DNA from: Porticoccaceae bacterium
GTDB lineage: Bacteria; Pseudomonadota; Gammaproteobacteria; Pseudomonadales; Porticoccaceae
DNA: 64,000 nt
Assembly (NCBI GenBank): GCA_029254005.1
Contig: JAQWYJ010000028.1
Coordinates: 47,292 to 111,291, forward strand
Reading direction: 5' to 3'
Shown in pieces: positions 30,282-39,577 of this stretch (its first letter is position 1; the number at the start of each line of letters is the position of its first letter). Made by a program: the position numbers and the translations under genes. The notes beneath the pieces are model-generated. The model was not told the DNA's origin. It made no database searches and saw only the letters and a list, made by a program, of their open reading frames with translations.

Positions 30282-32162
30282 GTGAAAAAAATAATAGCGG
30301 TTAGTTTATTAATCATTAGTGGTTTCGGCTACTCCCAGTCCAGTAAGGATGTTTATTTTGGAGATACTCATTTACATAGCTCCTATTCATTTGATGCATT
30401 TCTAAATAACAATCATAGTGCTGATCCAGATACAGCTTACCGCTGGGCTAAGGGACAGCCAGTAATACATCCCTACAACAGGGTGCGTGTTCAAATTAAT
30501 ACTCCATTGGACTTTTTAGTGGTATCTGATCATGCCGAAATGCTTGGTGTCATGCGTGCGGTGCGAGAGGGCACCATTATTAAAGAAGATCTTGGTTTTT
30601 TGGGTAATTTAAAACGCTGGTATGCCTTTCGATTGATGAATCAGGCGATAGATGATCGTGCAGGGCTAGCTTTTTTTGGTCAGTTTCTGCCGGAAATTTC
30701 AGATTTGAGTGCGCATTTAGATCCCGTCACTCATGCTAATAATAATATTGCTGATGTTAATATTTTTGGTGATACCAGTAAAACATCGAAGCTTGCGTGG
30801 AATGATATCGTTAATGCTGCAGAGCGGCACAACGACCCGGGCTCTTTTACAACTCTTCTAGGATGGGAATGGAGCTCTATTCCTATGGGAGCAAATCTGC
30901 ACCGCATTGTCATCACACCGGATGGTGCAGAAAAGGCCAAAAAATTTCTGCCCTTTGGTTCTGATCAGAGTCAGTATCCTGAGGATTTGTGGAATTGGTT
31001 AGATCAGACGCAAAAGGCAACAGGCACTAGGTTCTTAGCCATTCCTCATAACTCAAATATCTCTAAAGGTTATATGTTTGATGACACAACATTGCGTGGC
31101 GAGCCGATTACAGCAGATTATGCTCGGCGCAGAATCAAGTGGGAACCAATAGTTGAGGTGACTCAAATTAAAGGTGACAGCGAAACTCGCAGCGAACTTT
31201 CTCCTAATGACAAGTTTGCCGATTTTGAAAACTATGACCATTACATACAGCAGGGCAAGTCTGAGTACGTTGCTAGCGCTGCAGACTATGTTCGACCAGC
31301 CTTGAAGAAAGGTTTGGCTATTGAGGCACAAATTGGCGTCAATCCGTATAAGTTTGGATTGATAGGATCTACAGATTCTCACACAGGTCTTTCATCCCCA
31401 GAAGAAAACAACTTTTGGGGTAAAATGGCAACGGATTCAACTCCTGAGACTAAAACTCGAGGTAAAAATAGCCCAATATCAAGTAATGGCTGGAATATGT
31501 CTGCATCCGGATTAGCCGCCGTCTGGGCTGAAGATAATACTCGAGAGGCGATATATGCGGCTTTCCAGCGTAAGGAGGTGTATGCCACTACAGGTCCAAG
31601 AATTCGTCTGCAAATGTTCGCAGGCTGGGACTTCCCAGAGAGGGCAGAGCAGTCCGAAGAATTCTCTGTATTAGGCAGTCGCTATGGTGTTCCTATGGGG
31701 AGTGATTTAGTTTCAACTGATGACTCTAATAAAGCGCCAATTTTTTTATTGAGAGCTACAAAAGATCCCAAGGATGCTAACCTAGACCGACTGCAAATTA
31801 TCAAGGGTTGGTTGGATGCTGCAGGACAATTACATGAGAAAGTTTATAACATAGCTTGGTCTGGTGATCGTATGTTGAATGCTAAGGGTGAATTAGAAGA
31901 CGTTGGTAATACGGTTGATTTGAAGTCTGGACGCTACACCAATACTATTGGCCAAGCCGAGTTTTCAATAAAGTGGATAGATCCTGACTTTGACCCTAAT
32001 GTGTCCGCTTTTTACTATGCACGGGTTTTACAAATTCCTACACCGCGCAACGGTTTATTTGACAGTCTAGCATTGCAGCTTGATACACCACCGAGGGGAC
32101 CAAATACTATCCAAGAAAGAGCATATACTTCGTCAATTTGGTATCAAAAAAGCGATCGATAG
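30282..32162 (+). CDS. DUF3604 domain protein, exported (first copy)
   Basis: A protein of about 626 residues with a signal peptide (IIAVSLLIISGFGYSQ) and a full-length DUF3604 domain. Near the N-terminus is FGDTHLHSSYSFDAF, then LDFLVVSDHAE about 50 residues later, IPHNSNISKGYMF near residue 255 and GLIGSTDSHTGLSS near 365. The HxHxxxSxDA and SDH pieces look like the PHP metallo-phosphoesterase metal site, which suggests a periplasmic metal-dependent hydrolase; the substrate is unknown. I prefer the GTG at 30282 because AAGAGGTGG is spaced correctly for it; the track start is two codons earlier. A paralog follows after 30 bases. Confidence 0.85.
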   Translation: MKKIIAVSLLIISGFGYSQSSKDVYFGDTHLHSSYSFDAFLNNNHSADPDTAYRWAKGQPVIHPYNRVRVQINTPLDFLVVSDHAEMLGVMRAVREGTIIKEDLGFLGNLKRWYAFRLMNQAIDDRAGLAFFGQFLPEISDLSAHLDPVTHANNNIADVNIFGDTSKTSKLAWNDIVNAAERHNDPGSFTTLLGWEWSSIPMGANLHRIVITPDGAEKAKKFLPFGSDQSQYPEDLWNWLDQTQKATGTRFLAIPHNSNISKGYMFDDTTLRGEPITADYARRRIKWEPIVEVTQIKGDSETRSELSPNDKFADFENYDHYIQQGKSEYVASAADYVRPALKKGLAIEAQIGVNPYKFGLIGSTDSHTGLSSPEENNFWGKMATDSTPETKTRGKNSPISSNGWNMSASGLAAVWAEDNTREAIYAAFQRKEVYATTGPRIRLQMFAGWDFPERAEQSEEFSVLGSRYGVPMGSDLVSTDDSNKAPIFLLRATKDPKDANLDRLQIIKGWLDAAGQLHEKVYNIAWSGDRMLNAKGELEDVGNTVDLKSGRYTNTIGQAEFSIKWIDPDFDPNVSAFYYARVLQIPTPRNGLFDSLALQLDTPPRGPNTIQERAYTSSIWYQKSDR

Positions 32163-32192
32163 GATGATGTATAGGATCTATGGAGGCAATTC

Positions 32193-34067
32193 TTGTTAAA
32201 GTATAGTGTTATTGGTGCTTTTATACTGATCACACAGGCAGTCGTTGCAGCTTCACCTTCGGATCAGCAGACAAAAGTTTTTTTTGGTGATACTCACCTG
32301 CATTCGGCGTATTCATTTGATGCCTTTTTAAATGACAACGACTCAGCATTCCCAGATACCGCTTATCGCTGGGCTAGAGGATTACCGGTAATTCACCCCA
32401 CTAACCGTGCTAGGGTTCAAATTCAAACGCCTCTGGATTTTTTGGTTGTCTCTGATCATGCCGAATATCTGGGTGTTATTACAGAGATTCATCAAGACCG
32501 TGCTCACCTTGAGGAGCTAGGATTTTGGGCTACTTTTAAACGCTGGGTCCGACTTAGTATGGCAAGCTTTATGATTGACAGTGGTCGAGCAGAGAAGGTT
32601 TTTACCTTTGGATTGCCTAAGCCAGCCGTAGGGTCTGGCTATGATCCAGTGGCGGACCCGAATGGTGTGATGATTGATCCTGGATATGGTGATACCAAAA
32701 AAATTAGAGGCCAGGTTTGGGCTGATATTGTCGCTACAGCTGAGCGTCATAACCGCCCTGGAGTATTCACCAGCTTGATTGGCTGGGAATGGACCTCCAC
32801 CCCAGCGGGAGCTAATTTGCATAGAGTAGTGATAACTCCTGATGGAGCCGACAAAGCAACGCAATTTTTGCCTTTTGGTTCAGAGATTAGTCAATATCCA
32901 AAGGATTTATGGGCCTGGTTAGCGAAAACTGAGGAGCGCACTGGAACTAGGTTCATGGCAATCCCCCATAACTCGAATCTGTCTAAGGGATATATGTTCG
33001 GTGAGGTGACATTGGAAGGCAAAAAGATCACCGCAGACTATGCACAAACACGGATGTTGTATGAACCTATTGTCGAAGTCACTCAAATAAAAGGTGATAG
33101 TGAATCTTTACCAAACTCAACTAATGATTACTTCGCTGACTTTGAAACTTACGAACACTACCTGCAGGCGTATAGTAGTACCTATTCGGCCAAGCCTGGA
33201 GATTATGTGCGCTCTGCATTGAAAACGGGCTTATCTATTAAGAAAGACATTGGTATTAATCCCTATAAATTTGGAATGATTGGCTCTACAGATTCCCATA
33301 CCGGACTTTCTTCAGCCGAAGAAAATAATTTTTGGGGGAAGTATGCCAATGACTCTACCCCAGAAACCAAAGATCAAGCTATCATTGGGGATGCGGATAA
33401 TAATGGATGGTCAATGTCCGCCTCAGGCTTGGCTGCAGTGTGGGCCAAGGAGAATACTCGGGAAGAAATTTTTGCGGCCTTTCAGCGCAAAGAGGTTTAT
33501 GCCACCACAGGTCCGCGCATTCGCTTGCAAATGTTCGCTAGCTGGAAATTCCCTGAACAAGCTGCTACAGCTGTGGATATAGGGAAAATTGGTTATACCT
33601 ATGGCGTGCCAATGGGAGGCGATCTAATGGGCAGTGAACAAGCTGATGCACCAGAATTCTTGCTGCGTGCGGTCAAAGATCCTGTGGGAGCAAATCTTGA
33701 CCGCGTTCAAATGATCAAAGGCTGGGTGGATGCCGATGGAGTGCAGCATGAAAAGATTTATAATATTGCGTGGTCTTCTGGTCGAGAAATTGACTCTGAA
33801 GGTTTGTTGGCAATGGTTGGCGATACAGTGGATAGGACAACAGGTAATTACCAAAACACTATTGGTGCATCAGAGTTAGCTACGATTTGGGTTGATCCCG
33901 AATTTGATGACCAGCAGCAAGCTTTTTACTATGCGCGAGTTCTTCAGATACCCACCGCTAGACATTCTATGTACGATGCAATCGCGCTGCAAGCAGAGCG
34001 GCAAAAAACGGGTAAAAGTGTGATTCAGGAACGCGCCTATTCCTCGCCTATTTGGTATACCCCCTAA
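32193..34067 (+). CDS. DUF3604 domain protein, exported (second copy)
   Basis: A 624-residue paralog of the preceding gene, aligned over its whole length: FGDTHLHSAYSFDAF, LDFLVVSDHAEYLGV, IPHNSNLSKGYMFGE, GSTDSHTGLSSAEENNFWGK and RKEVYATTGPRIRLQMFA are nearly identical in both. The middle segment (about residues 100-160) is where the two differ most, which suggests different substrates on a common active site. It has its own signal peptide (SVIGAFILITQAVVAA). The start is TTG behind a GGAGG ribosome binding site. It is followed by a membrane PPIase gene after 36 bases. Confidence 0.85.
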   Translation: MLKYSVIGAFILITQAVVAASPSDQQTKVFFGDTHLHSAYSFDAFLNDNDSAFPDTAYRWARGLPVIHPTNRARVQIQTPLDFLVVSDHAEYLGVITEIHQDRAHLEELGFWATFKRWVRLSMASFMIDSGRAEKVFTFGLPKPAVGSGYDPVADPNGVMIDPGYGDTKKIRGQVWADIVATAERHNRPGVFTSLIGWEWTSTPAGANLHRVVITPDGADKATQFLPFGSEISQYPKDLWAWLAKTEERTGTRFMAIPHNSNLSKGYMFGEVTLEGKKITADYAQTRMLYEPIVEVTQIKGDSESLPNSTNDYFADFETYEHYLQAYSSTYSAKPGDYVRSALKTGLSIKKDIGINPYKFGMIGSTDSHTGLSSAEENNFWGKYANDSTPETKDQAIIGDADNNGWSMSASGLAAVWAKENTREEIFAAFQRKEVYATTGPRIRLQMFASWKFPEQAATAVDIGKIGYTYGVPMGGDLMGSEQADAPEFLLRAVKDPVGANLDRVQMIKGWVDADGVQHEKIYNIAWSSGREIDSEGLLAMVGDTVDRTTGNYQNTIGASELATIWVDPEFDDQQQAFYYARVLQIPTARHSMYDAIALQAERQKTGKSVIQERAYSSPIWYTP

Positions 34068-34103
34068 TTTGAGTGACAGAGATGTTTTACTATTGAGCGC
34101 CTT

Positions 34104-35006
34104 ATGAAAGTCCTTTACCGAAAGCTTCTCAAAGAACCCTTGATACAATTTTTATTAATTGGCCTTGCACTTTTTTTTTGCGAACGCTGGATCAATCAAA
34201 AGGATTACTCTGACGATCAATTCCGCATTTTAGTAAATGATCAAATTATTGCTCAGTTTATGCAGCAGCAAGTTAAAAAGTTTGATCCTCTGAAGGCTCA
34301 ACAGCAGGTTGAACTACTAAGTGATGTGCAGCGACAGCGCTTAGTAGATGATTATGTGCGTGGTGAGACACTTTACAGAGAAGCAAAGGCTCTGAATCTT
34401 GACCGTGACGATCAAATTATACGGCGCCGGCTGATGCAAAAAATGGATTACCTTGCCCAAGGATTTTATGATGATATTGACGCTGTCACCGAGAATGATC
34501 TCACCACATACTATAATTTAAACCAGCAGGATTACAAAAAACCATCGAGAATAACCTTTACTCATGTATACGTAGCATTTGATCAAAAGAAGCATGATTC
34601 AGAGGCTTCCGCAGCGCTTGAGGCGGGAGAAATTCTAAAAATCTTGCGAGAAAATAATATTCCTTTTGAGCAGTCTGGTCTCTATGGTCAACGGTTCCTA
34701 TATAACCGCAATTATGTTAATCGAGACGTTGATGAGATTAGCAGTCACTTTGGCCAAGCGTTTAAACAGCAGATATTTGATCTTGAGTTTGAGCGACCGC
34801 AATGGCAGGGTCCGATAAAGTCATCCTACGGGTGGCATCTAATTTTAATGACGCACAAAGAACAAGCCTATATTCCGCCACTAAGTGAGATTGGCAGTAT
34901 CGTGCTTGCGGATGTGCAACGACAGCGACAACAAAAAGTAAAGCGACAAGCAATTCAAAAACTGCAATCCAAGTATGAGATAATCGATCGAGATCAACGG
35001 CAGTGA
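34104..35006 (+). CDS. Membrane-anchored parvulin-type peptidyl-prolyl isomerase
   Basis: A 300-residue protein with one N-terminal helix (LIQFLLIGLALFFCERWI) placing the rest in the periplasm. A charged helical chaperone-like part follows to about residue 135. The rotamase domain begins SRITFTHVYVAFDQ and ends GPIKSSYGWHLILM, the parvulin signature. It resembles SurA/PpiD-type folding factors but is much shorter. Its stop overlaps the HupE-like GTG start by four bases (GTGA), so the two are made together. It may fold the exported DUF3604 proteins or the membrane partner; that is inference from position. Confidence 0.82.
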   Translation: MKVLYRKLLKEPLIQFLLIGLALFFCERWINQKDYSDDQFRILVNDQIIAQFMQQQVKKFDPLKAQQQVELLSDVQRQRLVDDYVRGETLYREAKALNLDRDDQIIRRRLMQKMDYLAQGFYDDIDAVTENDLTTYYNLNQQDYKKPSRITFTHVYVAFDQKKHDSEASAALEAGEILKILRENNIPFEQSGLYGQRFLYNRNYVNRDVDEISSHFGQAFKQQIFDLEFERPQWQGPIKSSYGWHLILMTHKEQAYIPPLSEIGSIVLADVQRQRQQKVKRQAIQKLQSKYEIIDRDQRQ

Positions 35007-36007
35007 GCCTTCGTTTATTTTTAACACTTTGGGTTTTATCTATTGTGACATCAGCAATGGCTGATGAGGCGCGACCGGTATATGTCGAAATTACTCAAAC
35101 ATCGCCACTGAATTATCTGCTTAAGTGGAAGATTCCTCCGGTTATGGCATCGGGAAAAGAGCCAATTATTAGCCTTAAACATGCCGACTGTAAGGTAACT
35201 GATGGCAGTTTTCAGTCTCAACAGGTACTTTTAGGTCGGCAGTTGTATCAGTGCACTCAGCCTAATGTGAGTTTTAAAGTGCACATAGATTATCCCGATG
35301 GTAATCCTGCACTGACATCACTAGTCGTATTTACTAGTTTGACTTCTCAGCCACAACAGGTTTTTTCAGGCCCTGAGTTAAGCATTATTCCAATAGGGCC
35401 AAAAGCAGTGCCGGCCTCAGTAGTCAGGCAATATACTCAGGCTGGCGTAGTGCATATTTTAGTTGGCATTGATCACTTGTTATTTGTTCTCTGCCTGATG
35501 GTTATTGCAGATAACTTTAAACGCTTAGTGTTAACTGTGACAGGATTTACGGTTGCGCATTCGATTACTTTGAGTCTTGCGACCCTAAATATCATTGAAG
35601 TTAGAACGGAATTGGTAGAAACTTTAATTGCACTAAGTATTCTGTTATTGGCAGTGGAAATTACCAATCAACGACGATCACCCTCGCAAAAAAGTTTTAC
35701 TTGGAGACATCCTGTATCTGTATCCTCAGGATTTGGATTACTTCACGGCTTTGGTTTTGCTGTCGTGCTTCAAGATCTGGGTTTACCTGAATCGATGAAA
35801 ATTCAAGCTTTGTTGTTTTTTAATGTCGGTGTTGAGATCGGCCAGATACTATTTATCGTGGCAATGTTGGCACTGTATTGCGGCGCTACGCAACTTAGTC
35901 CTTATATTGCAACGCAACGGCAACGCCTAATTGACTTAGGTATTTACTCTATTGGTTGTTGCAGTGCATTTTGGTTACTCTCTCGAAGTGTGCTGCTACT
36001 GCCGTAG
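35003..36007 (+). CDS. HupE/UreJ-type membrane protein
   Basis: A 334-residue protein with a signal peptide (LFLTLWVLSIVTSAMA), an extracytoplasmic beta-rich part to about residue 145, then about six membrane helices. GVVHILVGIDHLLFVLCLM, FTVAHSITLSLATL and SSGFGLLHGFGFAVVL have the paired histidines of HupE/UreJ transporters, proposed to bind nickel or cobalt. No hydrogenase or urease genes are near, so the cargo may be another metal for the DUF3604 proteins, which carry a metal-site-like motif. GTG start overlapping the PPIase stop. Last gene of the cluster; suhB is convergent. Confidence 0.82.
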   Translation: MSLRLFLTLWVLSIVTSAMADEARPVYVEITQTSPLNYLLKWKIPPVMASGKEPIISLKHADCKVTDGSFQSQQVLLGRQLYQCTQPNVSFKVHIDYPDGNPALTSLVVFTSLTSQPQQVFSGPELSIIPIGPKAVPASVVRQYTQAGVVHILVGIDHLLFVLCLMVIADNFKRLVLTVTGFTVAHSITLSLATLNIIEVRTELVETLIALSILLLAVEITNQRRSPSQKSFTWRHPVSVSSGFGLLHGFGFAVVLQDLGLPESMKIQALLFFNVGVEIGQILFIVAMLALYCGATQLSPYIATQRQRLIDLGIYSIGCCSAFWLLSRSVLLLP

Positions 36008-36040
36008 TATAAAGATCTGCATTGCCTAGGCACGAGCGGT

Positions 36041-36844
36041 TTATTTGATATGACCCAGATGTTTTGAGATCACCTTTAATGTTGGTTTAAATAATTTAGG
36101 TGTGCTCGCAACTATATGGCCGGTGTTTAAAAAATTTTCTCCACCTTGGAAGTCACTCACCATGCCGCCGGCTTCACGCACAATTAGCGCACCTGCGGCA
36201 ATATCCCAAGGCTTTAAGTGCATTTCCCAAAATACATCCATCCGCCCTGCAGCTAGATAGGCTAGATCTAGAGAAGCAACTCCTAGGCGTCTAATACCTG
36301 AGGAATTGTTTGCGAACTCATGCATGCAGGTAAGGTAATTTTTCATTTCAGCAAACGAGGGGTTACTAAACGGAATCCCCGTTGCATAGAGGGCTCCTGC
36401 TTCTTCCATGCGTCCTGAAACACGAATTCTACGACCGTTTAATCGCGCGCCATTTCCTCTACTCGCAGTAAACTCCTCGCGTTTGAATGGCTCAAGAATC
36501 ACCGCATGCTCCAGTCGTCCTCTGATTCGACAAGCAATTGAAACAGCGACATGTGGTATGCCACGAACAAAATTAGTGGTGCCGTCAAGGGGGTCAATAA
36601 TCCATTGAACTTCACTATCACGATTTCCACTGATGCCGCCTTCTTCGCCAAGAAATCCATGTTCAGGGTGGGCTTTTTTAATATGCTCTATGATCATCTC
36701 TTCCGATCGTCGATCAACCTCAGTCACGAAATCATGTCGACCTTTCTCATCAACTTTGACTAACTCAAGATTATCGGCGGCTTTGACTATCATTTCTCCA
36801 GCCTGACGCGCAGCGCGAAGAGCAATATTGACCATCGGTTGCAT
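36041..36844 (-). CDS. suhB: Inositol-1-monophosphatase family protein SuhB
   Basis: A 267-residue Mg-dependent phosphatase. E67 in GEEGG, IDPLDGTTNF (84-93) and WDIAAGALIVREAGG near residue 213 are the metal and substrate residues of the family. In gammaproteobacteria SuhB also joins the rRNA antitermination complex, so the RNA role may matter more than inositol hydrolysis. I start at 36844 (MQPMVNIALRAARQAGE), the standard N-terminus; the track start adds 25 residues. Divergent from trmJ, exactly the neighbourhood found in E. coli and Pseudomonas. Confidence 0.95.
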   Translation of the reverse strand: MQPMVNIALRAARQAGEMIVKAADNLELVKVDEKGRHDFVTEVDRRSEEMIIEHIKKAHPEHGFLGEEGGISGNRDSEVQWIIDPLDGTTNFVRGIPHVAVSIACRIRGRLEHAVILEPFKREEFTASRGNGARLNGRRIRVSGRMEEAGALYATGIPFSNPSFAEMKNYLTCMHEFANNSSGIRRLGVASLDLAYLAAGRMDVFWEMHLKPWDIAAGALIVREAGGMVSDFQGGENFLNTGHIVASTPKLFKPTLKVISKHLGHIK

Positions 36845-36968
36845 AAACAGTTTTCCAAGTGAGATTTCGACGGCGGCATTGTACCAGAGATACTTGAGTC
36901 TGATACACTTCGCCCCCAATTTTTATTCATCGTCAATAGTCAATTAAAACACTATAAAGAGGTACATT

Positions 36969-37715
36969 GTGTCCACAACAGAGCGGCAAGCAAAGATTCG
37001 CATGGTCTTAGTTAATACTGCACACCCAGGTAATATTGGTGGTGCTGCCCGAGCAATTAAAAATATGGGCTTAACCGAATTGTATCTTGTTCAGCCAAGA
37101 GAGTTTCCTGCTCCGCGTGCTGTTTGGCGTGCCGCAGGTGCGCGCGATATTTTAGCCAATGCCACTGTTGTTGAAACGGTTGACCAGGCTATTCAAGGTT
37201 GTGGTCTGGTGGTTGGCACTAGTGCTCGGGAAAGACGCATTCCATGGCCTCTTATCAATCCACGTCAATGCGGAGAACGCATCTGGCAGGAATCATCCAG
37301 TCATGATGTTGCTTTATTATTTGGCCGTGAAGATAGAGGTCTGACTAACAGTGAATTGCATAAATGTCATTATCATGTGCATATTCCCTCAAACCCAGAT
37401 TACAGCTCGCTCAATTTAGCTACTGCGGTACAAGTACTTGCCTATGAGGTACGTATGGCGAGTTTGGCTGATGAATCTGGTGAATTACCTGTGATGGATG
37501 ACTGGGATCAGCCGCTGGCAACTGCTGATGATTTAGAGCTTTTTCATGACCACTTAGCCCAGACAATGGTAGCACTTAAATTCTATGACCCAGATAATCC
37601 TAAGCAGCTAATTACACGTATGCGGCGTCTGTTTAATCGCACTAGAATGGACAAAATGGAAATTTCGATGCTTCGTGGTCTGTTGACTGCCGCTACTCGT
37701 AAAACTGAAAAGTAG
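36969..37715 (+). CDS. trmJ: tRNA (cytidine/uridine-2'-O-)-methyltransferase TrmJ
   Basis: A SPOUT-class enzyme that methylates the 2'-O of nucleotide 32 in the tRNA anticodon loop. The 248-residue product has VLVNTAHPGNIGGAARAIKNMG (motif 1), GREDRGLTNSELHKC (motif 2) and PSNPDYSSLNLATAVQVLAYE (motif 3, the trefoil knot). A C-terminal helical extension of about 80 residues is typical of TrmJ. Start is GTG. The gene lies directly upstream of iscR, as in E. coli. Confidence 0.94.
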   Translation: MSTTERQAKIRMVLVNTAHPGNIGGAARAIKNMGLTELYLVQPREFPAPRAVWRAAGARDILANATVVETVDQAIQGCGLVVGTSARERRIPWPLINPRQCGERIWQESSSHDVALLFGREDRGLTNSELHKCHYHVHIPSNPDYSSLNLATAVQVLAYEVRMASLADESGELPVMDDWDQPLATADDLELFHDHLAQTMVALKFYDPDNPKQLITRMRRLFNRTRMDKMEISMLRGLLTAATRKTEK

Positions 37716-37733
37716 TATTAGCAGCGGCGGATA

Positions 37734-37766
37734 TTAATTGACTAATTTAGTCAGGTATTGGATAAT
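37734..37766 (+). promoter_or_regulatory. isc operon promoter with type 1 IscR operator
   Basis: TTAATTGACTAATTTAGTCAGGTAT (37734-37758) matches the type 1 IscR consensus closely, with the invariant GACT...AGTC core and RRSTAT end. It overlaps a promoter: -35 TTGACT at 37738-37743, 17-base spacer, -10 GATAAT at 37761-37766. Holo-IscR is therefore expected to repress its own operon here when iron-sulfur supply is sufficient. Confidence 0.85.
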
Positions 37767-37813
37767 GACGGTCGAAAAACAACTATACTTCAAACCTCGT
37801 CAGTAGGGCCGCC

Positions 37814-38290
37814 ATGAGATTGACAGCTAAAGGACGCTACGCTGTGACCGCAATGCTAGATTTGGCGTTGCACGCAGATTCTGGTCCGATTTCCCTGCCA
37901 GAGATTTCGGTGCGCCAAACGATATCGTTATCGTATTTGGAGCAGCTATTTGCAAAGCTGAGAAAAGCAGGCTTGGTTTTAAGTGTCAGAGGCCCCGGCG
38001 GTGGCTACCATTTGGTTGATACGCCTGAGAATATCTGTGTGGCCCAGATTATCGATGCTGTGAATGAGTCTGTAGATACGACAAGTTGTAAAGGTAAAGG
38101 AGATTGTCAAGGGGGTAGCATGTGCCTCACTCATCACCTTTGGGATAACTTAAGTGATCAGATTCATGGTTTTTTAAGTGATATCTCGCTGTTGGATCTA
38201 ATGGCCAAGCGGGATGTAAAAAATATAGCGCAACGCCAAGTAGCGCAATTACTAACCTTGAATGAAAGCATACAACCCAATGTTTGTTAA
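37814..38290 (+). CDS. iscR: Iron-sulfur cluster regulator IscR
   Basis: Rrf2-family transcription factor, 158 residues, with an N-terminal winged helix ([20 protein letters not shown]...RGPGGGYHL). C92, C98, C104 and H107 hold a 2Fe-2S cluster, in exactly the E. coli positions. With the cluster it represses the isc operon; apo-IscR controls a second set of sites. A consensus operator sits in the operon promoter upstream. First gene of iscRSUA-hscBA-fdx. Confidence 0.97.
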   Translation: MRLTAKGRYAVTAMLDLALHADSGPISLPEISVRQTISLSYLEQLFAKLRKAGLVLSVRGPGGGYHLVDTPENICVAQIIDAVNESVDTTSCKGKGDCQGGSMCLTHHLWDNLSDQIHGFLSDISLLDLMAKRDVKNIAQRQVAQLLTLNESIQPNVC

Positions 38291-38303
38291 CGTGGAGTAA
38301 TTA

Positions 38304-39518
38304 ATGAGTCTTCCGATCTACCTAGATTACGCATCTACAACCCCTGTTGATCCAGTTGTTGCAGAAAAAATGATGGAATTCATGACCCCAGCTGGGCACT
38401 TTGGTAACCCCGCATCCCGATCTCATATGTTTGGTTGGCATGCTGAAGCCGCAGTAGAGGATGCACGACAAGATGTCGCTACCCTTATCGGTGCAGACTC
38501 TCGTGAAATTGTCTGGACGTCCGGAGCAACCGAAGCCAATAACCTTGCGATTAAAGGCTGTGCCCATTTTAATCAACGCAAAGGTAAGCACATTATTACC
38601 TCACGGATTGAGCATAAAGCGGTATTGGACACCTGCCGACAGTTGGAGCGAGAAGGTTTTGATGTAACCTATCTTGATCCTGATAGTAGTGGTTTAATTC
38701 AGCCTGAAATGGTGGCGGAGGCAATCAGAGAAGACACCACAATAGTGTCGATTATGCATGTTAATAACGAGTTGGGTACGCTCAATGATATTGGTGCAAT
38801 AGGTAAGCTTTGTCGACAACATAAAATTATATTCCATGTGGATGCAGCTCAAAGTGCCGGCAAGACACCGATAAACGTAGAAGAAATGTTTGTTGATATG
38901 ATGTCGTTTTCAGCACACAAGATCTATGGTCCCAAAGGTATAGGGGCGCTGTTTGTCAGGCGTAAGCCTCGAGTCAGAATTGAAGCACAAATGCATGGCG
39001 GAGGTCATGAGCGAGGTATGCGATCTGGGACACTACCGACACATCAAATTGTAGGCATGGGTCAGGCATTTAAGATTGGATTTGAGACGCTAGAGGCTGA
39101 GACTGCTAGAATAACAGCTTTGCGTGCTCGCTTGTGGGATGGCGTAGTCGATATGGAAGAGGTGCATCTAAATGGCTCAGATAATCAACACGTACCCGGA
39201 ATTGTCAATATTAGCTTTGCTTTTGTAGAGGGCGAGTCTTTGATGATGGCGCTGCGCAATCTGGCAGTTTCATCTGGATCAGCGTGTACATCAGCGAGTT
39301 TAGAGCCGTCCTATGTTTTGCGAGCGTTGGGCCTTAATGATGAAATGGCCCATAGTTCCATTCGATTTAGCATTGGCCGTTATACCACTGAGGAAGATAT
39401 TGACGCTGCAATTGCACAGGTTCGAGTTGCTGTTGAGAAATTGCGCTTACTATCGCCTTTGTGGGACATGTTTAAGGCAGGTATCGATCTAAATACGGTA
39501 CAATGGTCAGCACACTAA
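38304..39518 (+). CDS. iscS: Cysteine desulfurase IscS
   Basis: PLP enzyme, 404 residues, that removes sulfur from cysteine as a persulfide and hands it to IscU and to tRNA thiolation. K206 in [12 protein letters not shown] binds PLP and C328 in [15 protein letters not shown] carries the persulfide, the same numbers as E. coli IscS. It starts 13 bases after iscR with GTGGAG upstream. The 59-base gap to iscU contains a weak hairpin TTCAG-GCAGT-CTGAA, possibly a processing site. Confidence 0.97.
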   Translation: MSLPIYLDYASTTPVDPVVAEKMMEFMTPAGHFGNPASRSHMFGWHAEAAVEDARQDVATLIGADSREIVWTSGATEANNLAIKGCAHFNQRKGKHIITSRIEHKAVLDTCRQLEREGFDVTYLDPDSSGLIQPEMVAEAIREDTTIVSIMHVNNELGTLNDIGAIGKLCRQHKIIFHVDAAQSAGKTPINVEEMFVDMMSFSAHKIYGPKGIGALFVRRKPRVRIEAQMHGGGHERGMRSGTLPTHQIVGMGQAFKIGFETLEAETARITALRARLWDGVVDMEEVHLNGSDNQHVPGIVNISFAFVEGESLMMALRNLAVSSGSACTSASLEPSYVLRALGLNDEMAHSSIRFSIGRYTTEEDIDAAIAQVRVAVEKLRLLSPLWDMFKAGIDLNTVQWSAH

Positions 39519-39577
39519 GGCAAAGCGTTCAGGCAGTCTGAATGTGACAATTTTTGTAAACAACAGGAGTCATCAGT

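Noticed and set aside
30282-34067. Collapsing the two DUF3604 genes as an assembly duplication
   Set aside because: They differ in nucleotide sequence throughout, in signal peptides and in the central region, so they are true paralogs.
36023-36032. TGCCTAGGCA palindrome between hupE-like gene and suhB as terminator
   Set aside because: Only a 10-base palindrome with no loop and no T-tract.
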